Below, piece after piece: positions 1 through 12,479 of a stretch of DNA of 64,000 nucleotides. The stretch spans positions 1,249,095-1,313,094 of the forward strand of contig SJOL01008492.1 of NCBI GenBank assembly GCA_004794785.1, read 5' to 3'. Each line of letters opens with the position of its first letter. The first letter of the stretch is position 1. Made by a program: the position numbers and the translations under genes. The stretch is from Opisthorchis felineus. Taxonomy: Eukaryota; Platyhelminthes; Trematoda; Opisthorchiida; Opisthorchiidae. Below the pieces are notes generated by a model, which searched no databases, was not told where the DNA came from, and was given only the letters and a program-made list of their open reading frames with translations.

Positions 1-3000
1 ATTCGACTAACTAGATGGTCAACACGTGCATGGTCGTCGCGCATGCCTTAATAGGAAAGCAGTGTATTTTCTATACAGCAAAGATAATCGGAAAATACTG
101 TCTATGTGGAGGACAAGGCGGATGCGCTTGGAATACCCAACAGAGCGCTTCAGACCAGCAGCGTGATATCGAAGCCGAAAAAGTTGTTCCTATGTTACAG
201 AGGTCTTTCTGTGTTTGCTGAAATCCTTTTTACTTGTTGCGCTTAGTAAGAAGTTAGCATATCCACTTCCGTGCAGAACTCGGGTGAGGTGCACTGAAGG
301 ATGAGAGCCTCGTATTTAGACCAGACTGTCTCACTGTTCCGGAAGGCATGTTGTCGATCAAGACTTATGGAATCTACAGGTTGTCAACGTTGAAGAAGTA
401 GATCAGTTTCGTCTTCCACTGAACTGAAACCGTTGTTTTCCAGGCACAAGATGGAAGGTGATATGAGCCAGATAATGCGTGCTTTGATGTTATGTTGCGA
501 CAGCGTCCAGACAAAACCGACAACACTAGTCACGAAATGAAATGAAAACTCATGCTGCCGTAAAAAAAACCGACACTTGGGAAGCCGTTCATTTCTACGA
601 CTGATCACCCCAAAAGTGAGAATTTGAATACGACTACTTGAGCACCTCCAAAAAGTAGGGGTTTTTGACGGTACCAAAGTCTACACCTGGCACCCAAAGC
701 GACCACACCAGAGCAGAAATTCCAAATCTCTTACCCTAAGCAGAAAATATACAAAATATTTTGTTACTCAGATCTTCACTGAAAGCACCAAATTAATGTC
801 TGTAGTAGACATCCTGTTTTACGGCTACAGGTTCATACCTCTAGGTGAGAACTCTAGGAAACGATCTTCTGAAGTGGGATTAAAATGGGTTCATTCCTAA
901 AGACTTTTATTCTATAATTGGTTCCTCTCAGTGGTGAAAAGCCCCAGGACGGTGCAAATACTTGGCTGTAAAACCCCCAGATAAAAATTCTTCACGGCAG
1001 CCAAAACCTCAGGGCTATAAAATCATACTCTATAAGGCTGTGTTTGGATTTGTAATTTTCTGTCCGGCCTCTTTAGGTGGTCCTGTTAAAATGGGGCAAC
1101 GATACCAAGTTCAATTGAATGATCAGGATTCCAGGTCTCATGATTGCTTGAAGAATCAACAGTGCTTCAGCCCTGTTGTTCCAAACCTGTGAAATAGCAT
1201 CCTCTATACGGGATGCTGACAGCATACTTCTTCAGCTTCATAGTGTGGGGTGGGCTGGGAGTACATCTGGTCTCAGCTAACGGTCATTCGTCTGGCCCAC
1301 CAAAGCAAATGGTCCTCATTCGGATTGGTGTCATTAGAGGGTTCATTTTACATGCAGTCCAAGACACCAAAGCGTCGGACACGAGCAACACTGTTTTAGA
1401 CTATACCAGTACTGTTGAATGTGGATTGCGATTTGGATAGTCCAATGAAACAATAATGTTGATCAGGATGACAGCAATGGGACAATCATTGTGTAATTTC
1501 TCCGTTTGAGGGTAGCAGACTCGTTCTTCTATGAGGAGATTACTCACTCCTCTGCTTGGTCCCTACAGGATGTTTCAACAGGATATGATAAAACTCAACT
1601 GATGAGTGTATTCCGCTGGCTAAAAAGTGGACTGGCACAGAATATAACGGTCTGTAGTTTTTCACATGTCTATCCCAGTCATTTGCCCTACTACCGCTCC
1701 AGGTTCCGTAGGGATTCAACCTTCACCCATCTAGGACTGGCCAACACCGATGAGTTATCTTAGATTTATCTCGTAATCTCCGAAAGCGGTATTACCAATC
1801 CTTATATATGTGAATGCTTCTCAAATATATGGCAAGATTCGACTACATAGATTGAAAATGACGGATAATGCTGTCGAATTTATATAAAGCCCACGGGTCG
1901 GATTTGGTCTCAGCACTCATTATATTGCCAAAGAACTAAGAAATTGAGTAGGATTTAATTATTGAGCTTATTCGTGCATTGTTTGCCAAGCCGACAAGTG
2001 ATATTCAGGACCGGGCAAAATTTGACCACTCCAGACAGTGTGTTTGTTTCTGCTGAAGGGCTAGCAACGTGTATTTGTTCCATAATCCAACAAAATCCGG
2101 TCGCCGCATTCGATGCGCCACAGATCCAACAGACTACCGGTGGGTTTTATGTAAACAACCGGGTTTAGTGCTGCTGATGATAAAAAAAAATCTGATGGGT
2201 TATAGGTATGTGAGAAGCGGAGACATCGTGAACAGGACAAATGTATGCTGGGAAGGAGAGTATGTTTACCTATAGGCTTGTTTAGTCTGCATGTGAATAT
2301 GAGCAAAGATGGAAGCTGAAAAGCCGCAAAAGCTACAACATTCCTGGGAGTTTAACTAAGGGTCTAACCAGAGCTGTCTGTGCGGGTTAATCCAGATCTA
2401 GAACAAAGCTAGTGAAGTTTTGGTTAGACTATGAGCAAACAACAAAACATCAACGTACCAGGATGTATTGCTCGAAACTTTTTGCAAGACTGGAATAATC
2501 AGAATTACAAAATCGGACAAGGTGCCAAGCTGACGACTGCAGTCACACGGATGATCACTGAAACTCGGTATATTAACATTGTCTCATTTCGTCAGAATCA
2601 AACCGAACTAAATGTTCAATGCAATCAGTCATCCTTTCGACTTTGTTCACATCGACTTCTGTAAGGAAATTCTAAAACTCCTGAGGGTTCTTATTGATCA
2701 GAGCTCCGGCAATCTGCCTGCTGGACAGTGTAGGGAACTGCGTTTTGCTTTATACCTTTTCGGCTTTGTCTTTTCATGGCATGAAGCTAAATGAAAACTC
2801 AAATTTGAGGCAACCTTCAGGATGATTGACGGTATGCGTTAGCTGGTTTGACATGGTTTCTATGTGTATTCGCTGAAAACTTTTATTAAAGCAAAAAACG
2901 CGTAGGTTACACCCATATGTATGGATGGCAGCCTTGGGATTAATGTGAAGAACAGCGTACGTCTCTCAGTACGAGCATCTCGTTTATGTTAGTGGAGTTT

Positions 3001-4451
3001 GTATGACAGAATTCAAATGTCGGTGTTGTTCGTTATCTTGTGCATAGCATAATCAGAGTAGAGTTTATTGGAAAACTCCCGTTCAGTTAAACCGACTTGT
3101 AGAATGAGTTCACGAGCTTCTGTTAAATAGTTTTCAGGGCGTCCTGCTTTCGCGGCTCAATTTAGCGTTACAAATAAATCTCATCCATGACTTGTCGCCA
3201 GTTGTCTCTACTTCTCCGCTTGGTATTAAGAGCTAATTTGAAGGGCTTTCCAAATCTGTCACTCCTGATACACCAGCGCAATAAGAATAAATCGTCAACC
3301 ACGAACAACCACTTGAATCAATTTTACTAGATAGGACTTTGCTACTCAGCGAACAGAAAAAAATGTGGAGGCCAGCCATCACAAGTAACAAAAGATATGT
3401 AGGCGCTAAAGTCTGTCACATTAACTTTGACTACTACCCAGTTAATCACACAAAACCCATTATTTTGTAGTGCCTATTATGAAGAGCGGATATCGACAGA
3501 CCAGCTTCCTTTTACCTCAAGTGGAACAACAAATTTGCGCCAGCGCTGTCGAAGATTTGGGAAGCTCTTGAATCAGTTTGCGTTGACAGCTCACCAATTA
3601 ACTACACACTTGGCAAGTTTTTACAGGCAAGGTATTGTTCAGCACGAAAATTCTTACGACTGTCTGGAGAACAATCACACCCGGCGCTACAGTTTCATGT
3701 GCTATTTGCATTATCTAGATGGTATCCAATTTTGGCGGGCTGAAGCAGTTCGGTCGTCTGGATGCCGACCTACATTCTTCCGCTTAATAAATACACAATG
3801 ATAAATGGATGGTGATTACACTGCTTTGTGAATGACAAAAGGAGCAAGGGTGATTTGTAGCGAAATGGCATTGGAATGGCTGGAAAAAATGTGCAAGTCG
3901 GTCGTGGCTTCAGGAGCTCTCATGTTCATCACCAGTTACAATTTCACTTGCTTTGGAAAAGATAGGAGCTTGATTTGTTGTAAAGCTGTCAGTCACGAGA
4001 ACGACGACATAAAGCAGTGAAACCTCTACTATGATGTGAGCTTCAACAAACCTCTTCCTCGATTATCAAAGGTACTCTTGTTGAAACCGATTACATTCTT
4101 GTGCTCTCTAGCCATCGTTTGTTCCAAATTTTTTCATGATGATGTGGGGAAATCGTTCGCAATGCTGCATTCTCTTTCTGTGTCTATATACGCCAACTAC
4201 CAAACTTGTCATTATTAGTATTTTGTATTTTTGGAGGAAGGGCCTCAAACGTGCTAGCAGCAGCTTGGTAATCACCGCCGAACTAGCACACTGCTGTTTG
4301 AGAGCAGCTACCGTTTAGTATGAATGTGCATGTGTACGAATATATAATAGCCTCAGGTATCTAAAAATTTTCAAGTTCGAGTGGACTGGAAACACCCATA
4401 GAGTCATGAAGGACAAAGAAGACTGACCTTTTCGACATCCCGTTTCGGCCT

Positions 4452-4454
<3 letters not shown>
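1..4454. other. no recognisable gene or element
   Basis: I read this stretch on both strands and found no protein family, RNA gene or repeat that I can name. The open frames present, including one of about 124 codons near 3427-3801, are within what chance gives. It is probably intergenic or intronic DNA with repeats too old to recognise by eye. Confidence 0.5.

Positions 4455-4492
<38 letters not shown>
4455..4492. repeat. (AT)n microsatellite
   Basis: An uninterrupted run of 19 AT dinucleotides. It is the longest simple repeat in the window and is likely to vary in length between individuals. Nothing suggests a function. Confidence 0.97.
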
Positions 4493-4496
<4 letters not shown>

Positions 4497-4744
4497 CGAT
4501 AGGACGAAATGGACGCTAGGTATACCATAGTCGGGATCCACTGAAAAGAATCTATCGGCATACGAAACTTTCAACGCAAACTCTATATCCAAAGGAGGCG
4601 CAAGCATGTCCTGTTGCTAATCTGACCACACATTAGGAGGACGTTATAATCGGACCTTACTATGTCACATTATTTGGACCCAAACCTACTTTCTTCCTTC
4701 GGTCATTGATCTTTGACCCGAAGGAAAAGTCTTGAAATTCTTAC

Positions 4745-5014
4745 CAGTTGTTTCTATCTTATGTATTCGGAACCAAGTTTCCTTCATTGCATTCACCTTG
4801 CTGTTCGCAGCCCACTACTGGTTTCGGTCCCAAATTTTCATCGATTTCGTAATACTTACGAATGTAGTAAAACAAAGCTGTGATTAACGCTACTACAACA
4901 GGAGCTCCAACACAGTGGACATACGTCCGAGTCTTCGCGGCCACCGGTGAACCCATTTTGATAGATTCCGGTCATAAAGAAATTCAGTTAAAATAAACTG
5001 TTTTACAACATCAC
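4745..5014 (-). CDS. candidate exon encoding a 65-residue membrane protein
   Basis: Read on the minus strand, a plausible 3' splice site (pyrimidine-rich, ending TTTTAG) precedes base 5014. The first ATG, in good context (AAAATGG), is at 4956. The frame runs 65 codons to a TAA at 4759-4761, and a good donor (CTG/GTAAGA) follows at 4744. The product would have a short basic N-terminus (MGSPVAAKTRTY), one hydrophobic segment at about residues 14-32 (core APVVVALITALFYYI), a positive RKYY just after it, and a polar acidic tail. That layout fits a small single-pass membrane protein. Codon use looks protein-like, but an open frame this short is expected by chance. I do not recognise the family. 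A donor after the stop would imply an intron in the 3' UTR, which is uncommon. Confidence 0.33.
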
Positions 5015-5431
5015 CTAAAATGAGAAAAATTGAATTGTATTAGGTTCTCCTGATATTGTTGAATGCAGCACCATTTTTAGAGATACCATCATTTGCAACC
5101 TAGAATACTTGCATGCGTCATCAGTAGTACCCACCGTTACACCAGTAACAACTTCCGATAAGCACTTCAGAATCTTCCTGAACTTTTCGCCGAGCAATGT
5201 TGCATGCTCTAACATCCTGCAAGTAACATTTTGCAGCTCACACTTTTCCAAAGTGTTCAATAAAGTGCAACGTACCGTGGCGTACCAACCATAACAGGAA
5301 TCCTTCTTGGTTGATCATAGGTTTGTAAATGCTACATTTGACGTATTACGTATGAAAAGAAGGGTAGCAAAGTAGTTGGTACTCTCAAGTTTTGTTCTGC
5401 AGCTGAGAAATAAATTTAAGTGAGGACTCAC

Positions 5432-5668
5432 GGATGAGGTACACTAAGAAGTCCGTGTGATGGAGGGGAAAGTTTGGATGGACCTGTTTTAGCTCTCTCA
5501 TGGCGTATCCACGCATCCAAAGCATTATCAGGCGGCCAGATGTTCCATCTTCTTTGCGTACTGACTTCAATATAAATGAGACATTTTCGTCCTTCGGCCG
5601 ACATCTTTGCGCATTCATTACTGATACACGCCTGACAATGCTCTTCGTCATGTAATGGGCGATAACAG
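5432..5668 (-). CDS. candidate internal exon, unknown protein
   Basis: On the minus strand, an acceptor-like CAAACTAG ends at 5669 and a strong donor (CATCC/GTGAGTCC) begins at 5431. The open phase encodes about 78 residues, rich in basic and hydrophobic residues, including the stretch RLIMLWMRGYAMRELKQ. Codon choice looks natural. It lies about 420 bases upstream of the candidate exon at 4745-5014 on the same strand, so the two could belong to one gene, but nothing proves it. No domain is recognised and chance remains a fair explanation. Confidence 0.25.
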
Positions 5669-7879
5669 CTAGTTTGAAGCTGCTATAGGAGTGGCACTCA
5701 AAATAGTGAAAAACACATGAGGTTTAAGTACAGCCTGTATTCATTAGAGGACAGCCTTATTTGCAAAGAATTTCAGAAACTACGTGACACCAGAAGGACT
5801 GATTAACCTGTTCCTTAACTGTGTTGTCGACGGAAACTCGTACTCTGCTGTAGGCTCTGCCCCAGATATTAAAAACAATATGCTGCAGTAGTCAGTACAC
5901 TTTTATAGCTAAAAGGCCCTTCACAATCCTCTAAATGTTACTTAAACACATATAAAGTCACCAGACCGAGGGAGCATAAACTAACGGTCATTACGTGATC
6001 TCTTCTCCGAATATGAACAAGAGCAGTCAGAGTTGTGCTGTCTATTTTAACACCTACACTACGTTGAAAGTGATAAGCCAACACCAGACTAAAAAGCAAG
6101 GTGAATTAATCCCAATGTATTTAAATGCTCGTTATTTCATTCAGTACGGACAAGCTTGCGTTACACGGAACCCAATGTCGATATATTACCAAGTCCTCCG
6201 TTGTGAATACCCTCACTGAATTCATGCCAGTATGATTTTATGTGCCAGGATGCTTTACTTGCGCACGCTTCAAATGTCACGGCTAATTTCGTCGGCTGTC
6301 AACAGGCATTTTTTCGGAGACCTACGGACCCGGAGGTGTCTACATCCCCGCAGTTGTCAGCAAATACAGCCTGTGACTTCGGACAGACTCGTGGGAGCGA
6401 TATTATGAGTCACCCTGGAGCAACCAGACATAGCTCTAGTTGAACGGGTGATGCTGAAATGCTAACCACGTGTGCCAGTTTCGAGCAATTGTACGTGGAA
6501 ATGATTAATGTCAAACAAACTAGACCAACCCCAAATGACAGGTTTGCCCAGCTTTAGGCAGTGGACCAACTAAAAGCGTGCTGTCAGACAGTTCGGTCAC
6601 CATGACAAAGTTTCCAAGCTGTCCACATAACACAAAGGAGAAAAAAGGACTAAATTCGTATGAAAGTATTTTAGAGCCTGTTTTTTTTAAAGTAGATACC
6701 GAAACACAATAAAGGATTATTGTGCTTTGCTAAGGTCATGGTAGAGCATGTTAAATGACATGACCAATACATTTAGAGCACAAATGATAAAGGATTCTAT
6801 GGGAAGTTTCGCTTTCCAGAGTTATCCTAGGACCAAACAGACAAAAGATCTGACGCTCAATGAGGGCTTGGAAAATCTGGTTCCATAGCTCTGGTCCATC
6901 TTAAACGGAAGTAACAGCATCTGGGATACTTGAAGTGTTTACTCGTTCAGTTCACGCTGACAACCAAACAGCAGTCCCCGAGGAAACTGCAAGGAAAATA
7001 TCCGCAGGATGCTGACATAACCGTAGCTCAGTGGTTGCTCCTGTAATTTTTATGGGACAAAACTGAATAACGGAAGTTCAGAAACTCAGTTCACGTTGAA
7101 GCGAATTACTGATTCATGTGCTCAGCGAGAAAATGTCCTGCGGGTGATGACCGGATTAAAATGACAAACCAGTAACTGTGGCCGCGAATGTGAAATCAAA
7201 AAGACATCGGTTATCAGAGTAAATCAGGATAGGTGCAATAAGAAATTCGAGCAGGAAGCAGAATAGAATAAAGTTAAAACATGTTGATAAATCCAGGCAT
7301 AAATGAGAATTAAAATAAAAATTAAATTAAAAGCCAAATGTAGCCGCATTAAATCTTCACTCTGTTTGATGTTGTCGAAGGGCATATTTCCCTGAAAGTC
7401 GAGCAAAATTGACACGTTGTCCAAGCTTGCAAAAGTTTCGCTCAAACATTGGACTCTTAAGGCTGTGGCAGTGATAGTTCATGTGAATGTTTTGGCTTAT
7501 TGAGCACTTATTTAATCAGGTATCCATGGTGTGTATAAGCAGTCATTGACGTGAAGCATCTTCGTGTCGGAGTGTGAAGTGCTATTGCCGTGACACCATG
7601 CTTACTTTCCTGGAACTGATGTTTCTCAGTTTCCCAGAGCGTGCCCCGGATATACTTAACAGGGAATCTGAGCTGATCGGTTTAATGCACGAATTCCTTC
7701 ACTGGGAAACTACCCGTTTGGCGATCTTGTGATTTTTGGAAACTAAGTCAGCAATCTTCTTCAGACTTTAACTGCTAGCATTTAATCTTTCAGCGAGTAT
7801 GCCACGTGATTGCGATCTGACTCCTGGATATCGAATCCTGAAGTTGTCACTTGAGGAGCCAGTGAATACCTGATCGAAT
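5669..7879. other. no recognisable gene or element
   Basis: No family-level match in any frame. A tRNA box-A-like string (GTAGCTCAGTGG) occurs at about 7022-7033, but no convincing box B or foldable tRNA accompanies it, so it is not annotated. Confidence 0.45.
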
Positions 7880-8066
7880 TCCGTGATCGAAGGATGAGTG
7901 GTGCTACATCGTTGATTAGCCGTTCTTGGCCGAACGGTTAAGTGTTCACACTAGCAGCCGGGAGGTCTTAGGTTTAAGCTCCCTGGAATTTCCTGAAATT
8001 GTGCACTACCAATGGTTCACACAGTTGCACAGTGGACCTTGCCTTTTCAGTATAGACTGGCACCAC
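7880..8066 (+). mobile_element. tRNA-derived SINE, family 1, copy 1
   Basis: The element starts with the family leader (GATGAGTGGTGCTACA). It then has a tRNA-like Pol III promoter with box A TTGGCCGAACGG (7926-7937) and box B GGTTTAAGC (7971-7979). The body ends at the family's AGACTGGC motif. The block after box B, where other copies carry a hammerhead, keeps both stem I strands (GCACTA, CAGTG) but has lost most of the catalytic core. Family membership follows from alignment to the copies near 22.6, 27.7, 36.9 and 47.9 kb. SINEs encode no protein and depend on a LINE for movement. Confidence 0.8.
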
Positions 8067-11000
8067 TTGCCTCTGTACATAAGACTAGAGAACAGAGTGA
8101 ACAGTTTCTCTATTTTTACCACACGTCACGGAAACATGCCCTTTACTTGTCACTTTGACATGGAAAACAGAATCCTTTTATAGATGTCTTGATCACCAGG
8201 ACTACCGACAGAACTAAGTTTCACTGCTTCTCCTGACCTGGACCATACAGTATCCAATTCCACATGTTTCTGTCCCGTGCAGCACAGACGTGCCTTGTTT
8301 CAGGCTTTGTCCTTTTTAGCAGGGCTGGTCCGCACTCCAGAAAAGCCTACCTAGTTAGTTGAATTATTAAAGTCCTGCGGTCAAAGCTGTTCTGGCCTTT
8401 TCATTGAAAAAATGAGAATAAGCTTTAAAGAGGCATAACCCATAGTACGGAAGAAGTCTAGTTACCGAGAGGTTCCTTACACCGTGGTCTTGCTATTATT
8501 CCGAATAAACGGATCATAAACGTGGTCACATGCCGAACTTACAATGCGCCACAGCTGACCGTTAGGGCATACAGGGGCTACGCTGTTGTTGCCGACTAAA
8601 ACTCCGTTAGTTTTGTTAACCAGTCTCCGTAATTGATAGTCATTCCAGTTGTGGGGGGGCATACAGTGGTGGAACTGATTGGAGGTCAGAAAAGTGAACA
8701 AAGTGAACAACTTCCTAGATGAATTCGTGCCGTATCACCTGTTACCGACTTAACCTGGCGGGGGTCGAAATTCAGGTAGTATTGCTTAACCGACTGAGGC
8801 CTATAATGTGCTCTCAGAAAGACCTGAGTGTCACTCTGAAACTATTTTAATTCCATTGATCGGTCACGTTACAGTTTAGCTCTACATAAAACATGCACCT
8901 AACCCTGCTTTTCATTTTGTTCTGTTTTACGTTCTATATTCCGGCAGAATATGATGTGCGAAATGAATTCATCCCGCAACCCTGTTGGAATCACTGCCTT
9001 GTTCAAACTGACCCGTATATCACAGTATTTTAAATAAGCTGGCTTCACTTACAGGAGAACATCTCAATTGAAATCCAAACCTTCAAGCAGCATTTTTTAG
9101 ATCTCGAATAACAATCCCGTCCAAGGTCACCAAATCAAGCTAGCCCACCGTTTCAGTAGCCATGGTTGCCAAAAGTACTTGGTACGAGGATGGCCACTTC
9201 GGAATTCCTTTCTTCATTTGTAGTTCCATTTCCCATATTATCTCCTTTAAGAGGCCCTATTAGCTCATTTGTACACTTTAGACCCCCCCATACAATTACT
9301 CCTCAACCGCCACTGTCTCTCTGATATCTTTCATCCGACCTTTATACACTGCTCTGAGGTTATTTTAGGAACATCTAAACAAACACATCTGTATCCCATT
9401 TTACTAATAAGATACAATCGAAACGGGGCAGCCACATGGAGTTTGTCAAGTGACTGATCGGTCATAGCATAATGCGGTCGAAAGTTTTCCGCAGGCTTCT
9501 CACTTATTCCGGTCTGCAGCTAGGATTCCAGTGAATGCGAAACTAGTATAACCTATGCACTGTATGTTTAATTACGACTAAAAGTTCGCTTCTTCGCTTT
9601 TTCTTGGTTTTGGTTCAATATCTACGAAAAAGGACTGTGAATTTGGACCGGAAAAGTAAACTACTTCTTCGTTTACTCAGGAACTTTAACTAGTGATCTC
9701 TAAGGATCCTCGTAACCTGTATTAGGATGCGTCTGAAATATCCAGAGGAAGACACATTTCGTACTGAGCTTCGGAAACTTCATTCATTTTACAAAGAAAC
9801 TTTCACATACCAGGTTCTATTCACGTTTTCAAGTACACAATGAAAGACTTAATCTAACTCAGAATAATATAAATGTACCTCATCACTCTTTGAACGACCC
9901 CTTAATTATGGAGTGTATGTACTCAGGGGAACGTCAGGCTAATTACTGAGGACTTTAGAGCAACATCAGGACATTCACACTTGTAAAGTACATGTCATTC
10001 CTCAGACTAATGATGATTTCAGAGTAGCGTAAACACGGTTTGACGGCTCTGCAAAAACCGTTCTTTCTGGAAAGCCAACTAGTCACGATTCGTAATTTAT
10101 TGCGTCAAACTGAATGTCACTGCCGTTGGCTTACTACCGCGGTGTGTACAATCAAATAACCCATTGTATACAAATGTTTGTAGTTGTCCAGAAGGAAAGG
10201 ACCGCTAAACGACTTTCTGGACAATAGAGGGAGAATATTCTCCTGGAAAAAAACAGAAGGGTAATGAAGTACTACTTATTGGGGATTTCGTCCTGCAAGT
10301 GAAGCGGAGATTGGCTTCATTTCTCCATCGAAAATTCCCAAATCGCCTCGCACTATCAACGAAATGGAGAACTATGAATTACTGGACATGTCACTAATCT
10401 ATTTCCAGAATGTTTCTATCGATACCTTCGAGTCGCACCAAACTGGAATTTTCATTATCGCACCTATCGTTTCTTCACCAACGTTGATATAGCCTACCTA
10501 CCTAGTGGTTTAGCGAGCATTTCCAGGGGGGGGGGGAACTATCGTTCTTGTCTGATAAATATCATTACCGCTTGGTAACCGATGGACAGTTCGTGCAACT
10601 CCTTTTCTGTACATGTCGAGCTGTCCCATTAAAACAAACTCGAGAGTACAAGCTGCATAGTGCAAACAAATTTTGTAGGGTGAATGCAGCTCCTAGAAGT
10701 TCGCCACAGTTCAAACGACAGCCATCAAGAAGTTAACCATAACACCAATCATGATGTAATCGTGTGTATTCTTCGAAACGACCAGACGTCCTGATGGTAA
10801 ACATAGAAACATTGCAGCGGGTAAGCTTTGGATAATTATAACAATGACATTCTGGCTAGCAGGGGCCTATTGAGTGAACGGACCAGCAACCGAAAAAGCT
10901 TTAATAGGTGACCACGGATGATGACAGATTTAGTGGGACAAATCGCTCAGCTAGCCCACGATCTCTTTCTATCTGTCTTGCCATTTGGTTGCAGGTTCGG

Positions 11001-11620
11001 GATTTTCTTCGTCTTTCACTTGGTGAATGACCTGATAGGCTGTATCAGGGCTTACTTAATCTTACATGTGGAAAAGGAAAACATACATTCTTTCGAAAAT
11101 AGGCCCATCCGTGGGGAAGAACTTCTCAAAGGTCTCAATGGCGTTTTACGTCATTCACAATTAAGCGTAGCATTCCACAACCCTATATGTATTTTTTCTC
11201 CACGGGAAGCTCATTGTACGTGGCTTCTCCGGAGAGTAGTTTATTTCTAGAGTGGTTCTTCTTGGTTGGCTCTGTGCTGAGTTCGCACAGTAGTTGCACC
11301 ACTTAGATGGGACTTCTCTTCGAAATCCAACAGGACCACTGACTGTTCGTAATACGTAGAGGAACTGTTTTTTTTACATCCCAGAGAAGGAACAATCAAG
11401 ACCACTCTACAATAAGTTTAGATCGCGATTAAACAGTACCCATCGAAGCTATTTGATCCTTAAATCGCTTTCCGCTCTTAAGGTTCTCCACCTCCCCAAT
11501 GTCTGTCACAGAATGCTCGTTAGTTAGTTAAGGGAACAAGATACAACATTGCGCGGTACTTTCTTGAGGGTAACTGCTCACAAGGTTGCTGAAAACTGTT
11601 CGATAGCCAACGACCAATTC
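8067..11620. other. no recognisable gene or element
   Basis: Apart from a G11 homopolymer I see nothing nameable. The frame at 10918-11250 (110 codons) has tidy codon use but no family signature and is within chance length. Confidence 0.45.
10526..10536 (+). repeat. G11 homopolymer
   Basis: Eleven consecutive G on the plus strand. It is unusual in this AT-leaning sequence and is a likely site of sequencing or replication slippage. Confidence 0.95.
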
Positions 11621-11968
11621 GGATTCAGCTGGGTCAACCGTTACAACCAAATTGGTGTGCCACTGAGAGTAGCTGTCAAAATTTGTACAATTTTGGGTTC
11701 TAGCAGAACATAAATTTGACGGAAACTAGGAGACTGCGTCTGCCTGATGAGCCCTAAGAAGGACGAAACCAGCTGTGGGCTGTTGAAGAGCTTTCAATAA
11801 CCTTCCTTAAGGAAAATATACTGTAACATCACGAATATCGTACCATCCAAAACGTGAGGCGGTATTCGTGTGGCACATTTGGTTAGGGAACATTGTAAAC
11901 AATGGGTTTAGCTGGAATTCAGTTGGGTATCCTGTTAAAGCCAAATTGGAGTACGAATGAGAATAGTT
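11621..11968 (+). mobile_element. hammerhead repeat unit A with partial second copy
   Basis: A roughly 293-base unit. Its opening (GGATTCAGCTGGGT at 11621, then the ACCAAATTGG motif) recurs in diverged form at 11914 (GGAATTCAGTTGGGT, then GCCAAATTGG). The copy is therefore one full unit plus the first 50-odd bases of the next, a direct-repeat layout. A hammerhead lies near the middle at 11736-11780. The part after it (ATCACGAATATCG, then ACGTGAGGCGG) matches unit C at 22.8-23.2 kb. No coding potential is seen. The architecture resembles retrozymes and the ribozyme-bearing terminal repeats of Penelope-like elements. Which element mobilises it is unknown. Confidence 0.8.
11736..11780 (+). ncRNA. 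type I hammerhead ribozyme, unit A (degenerate)
   Basis: Order seen: stem I 5' strand GTCTGC (11738-11743), intact core CTGATGA (11744-11750), stem II GCCC/GGAC around TAAGAA with one mismatch, GAAA (11765-11768), short stem III, then stem I 3' strand GTGGGC (11775-11780). Stem I pairs along its whole length if G-U pairs are allowed. The expected cleavage triplet GUC reads GCU here, so self-cleavage is probably lost although the core is intact. In the family the ribozyme would cleave just before the GUGGGC strand. Confidence 0.8.
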
Positions 11969-12479
11969 GACGAGTGACGAGTTACGCCTTCTATTGAGCT
12001 GTCTTGTTCATTCATTGGTTTAACCGTGGAACTCATCTACCTCATAGATCAAGGAAGTCAAATATGATTTAACTGTCTAGAGTCAGGGTCCACTTCAGAT
12101 CTTTGATTCTACACAGCTATTCCTCCGTAAAAAGACTGGGTGTTGGAGGCATCAAAATTGGTCACTTTGAACTGACTTAGCTGCGTTACTTTACTGTGTG
12201 AGAATAAGTTCATTGATAAACGTGGAGTAAAGCTGCCGCTAAGGCCTGTTGACCTGCGGTAAGATCTGCACAAACTCACTCTTGCCACAGACGTTCTGGA
12301 GATCAAGCTGACCGATATCTCATTTGAAGAGAATTATCTAGGTCGTGAATCACCATCTCGATGATACAGCTAACCCCGATACTAGCTTGAATCAAGAAAA
12401 TAACTCATTGTCAACCATTCTATGTCTGACTCACTGCAGTGGACGTTGGTGGGTGTGAACGGCCATTTGTGACATACAC
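11969..12479. other. unassigned gap between hammerhead unit A and LINE remnant
   Basis: About 500 bases with no clear match. On the minus strand it would hold the extreme C-terminus and 3' UTR of the LINE whose reverse transcriptase lies just beyond, but I cannot find the expected C-terminal GHVLRM-type motif. It is either lost or too decayed to see. Confidence 0.4.

Noticed and set aside
3897..3915. GTCGGTCGTGGCTTC, similar to the hammerhead unit cleavage region
   Set aside because: No core or GAAA upstream; a short chance match.
7019..7090. GTAGCTCAGTGG as box A of a tRNA gene
   Set aside because: No cloverleaf and no clear box B at the right distance.
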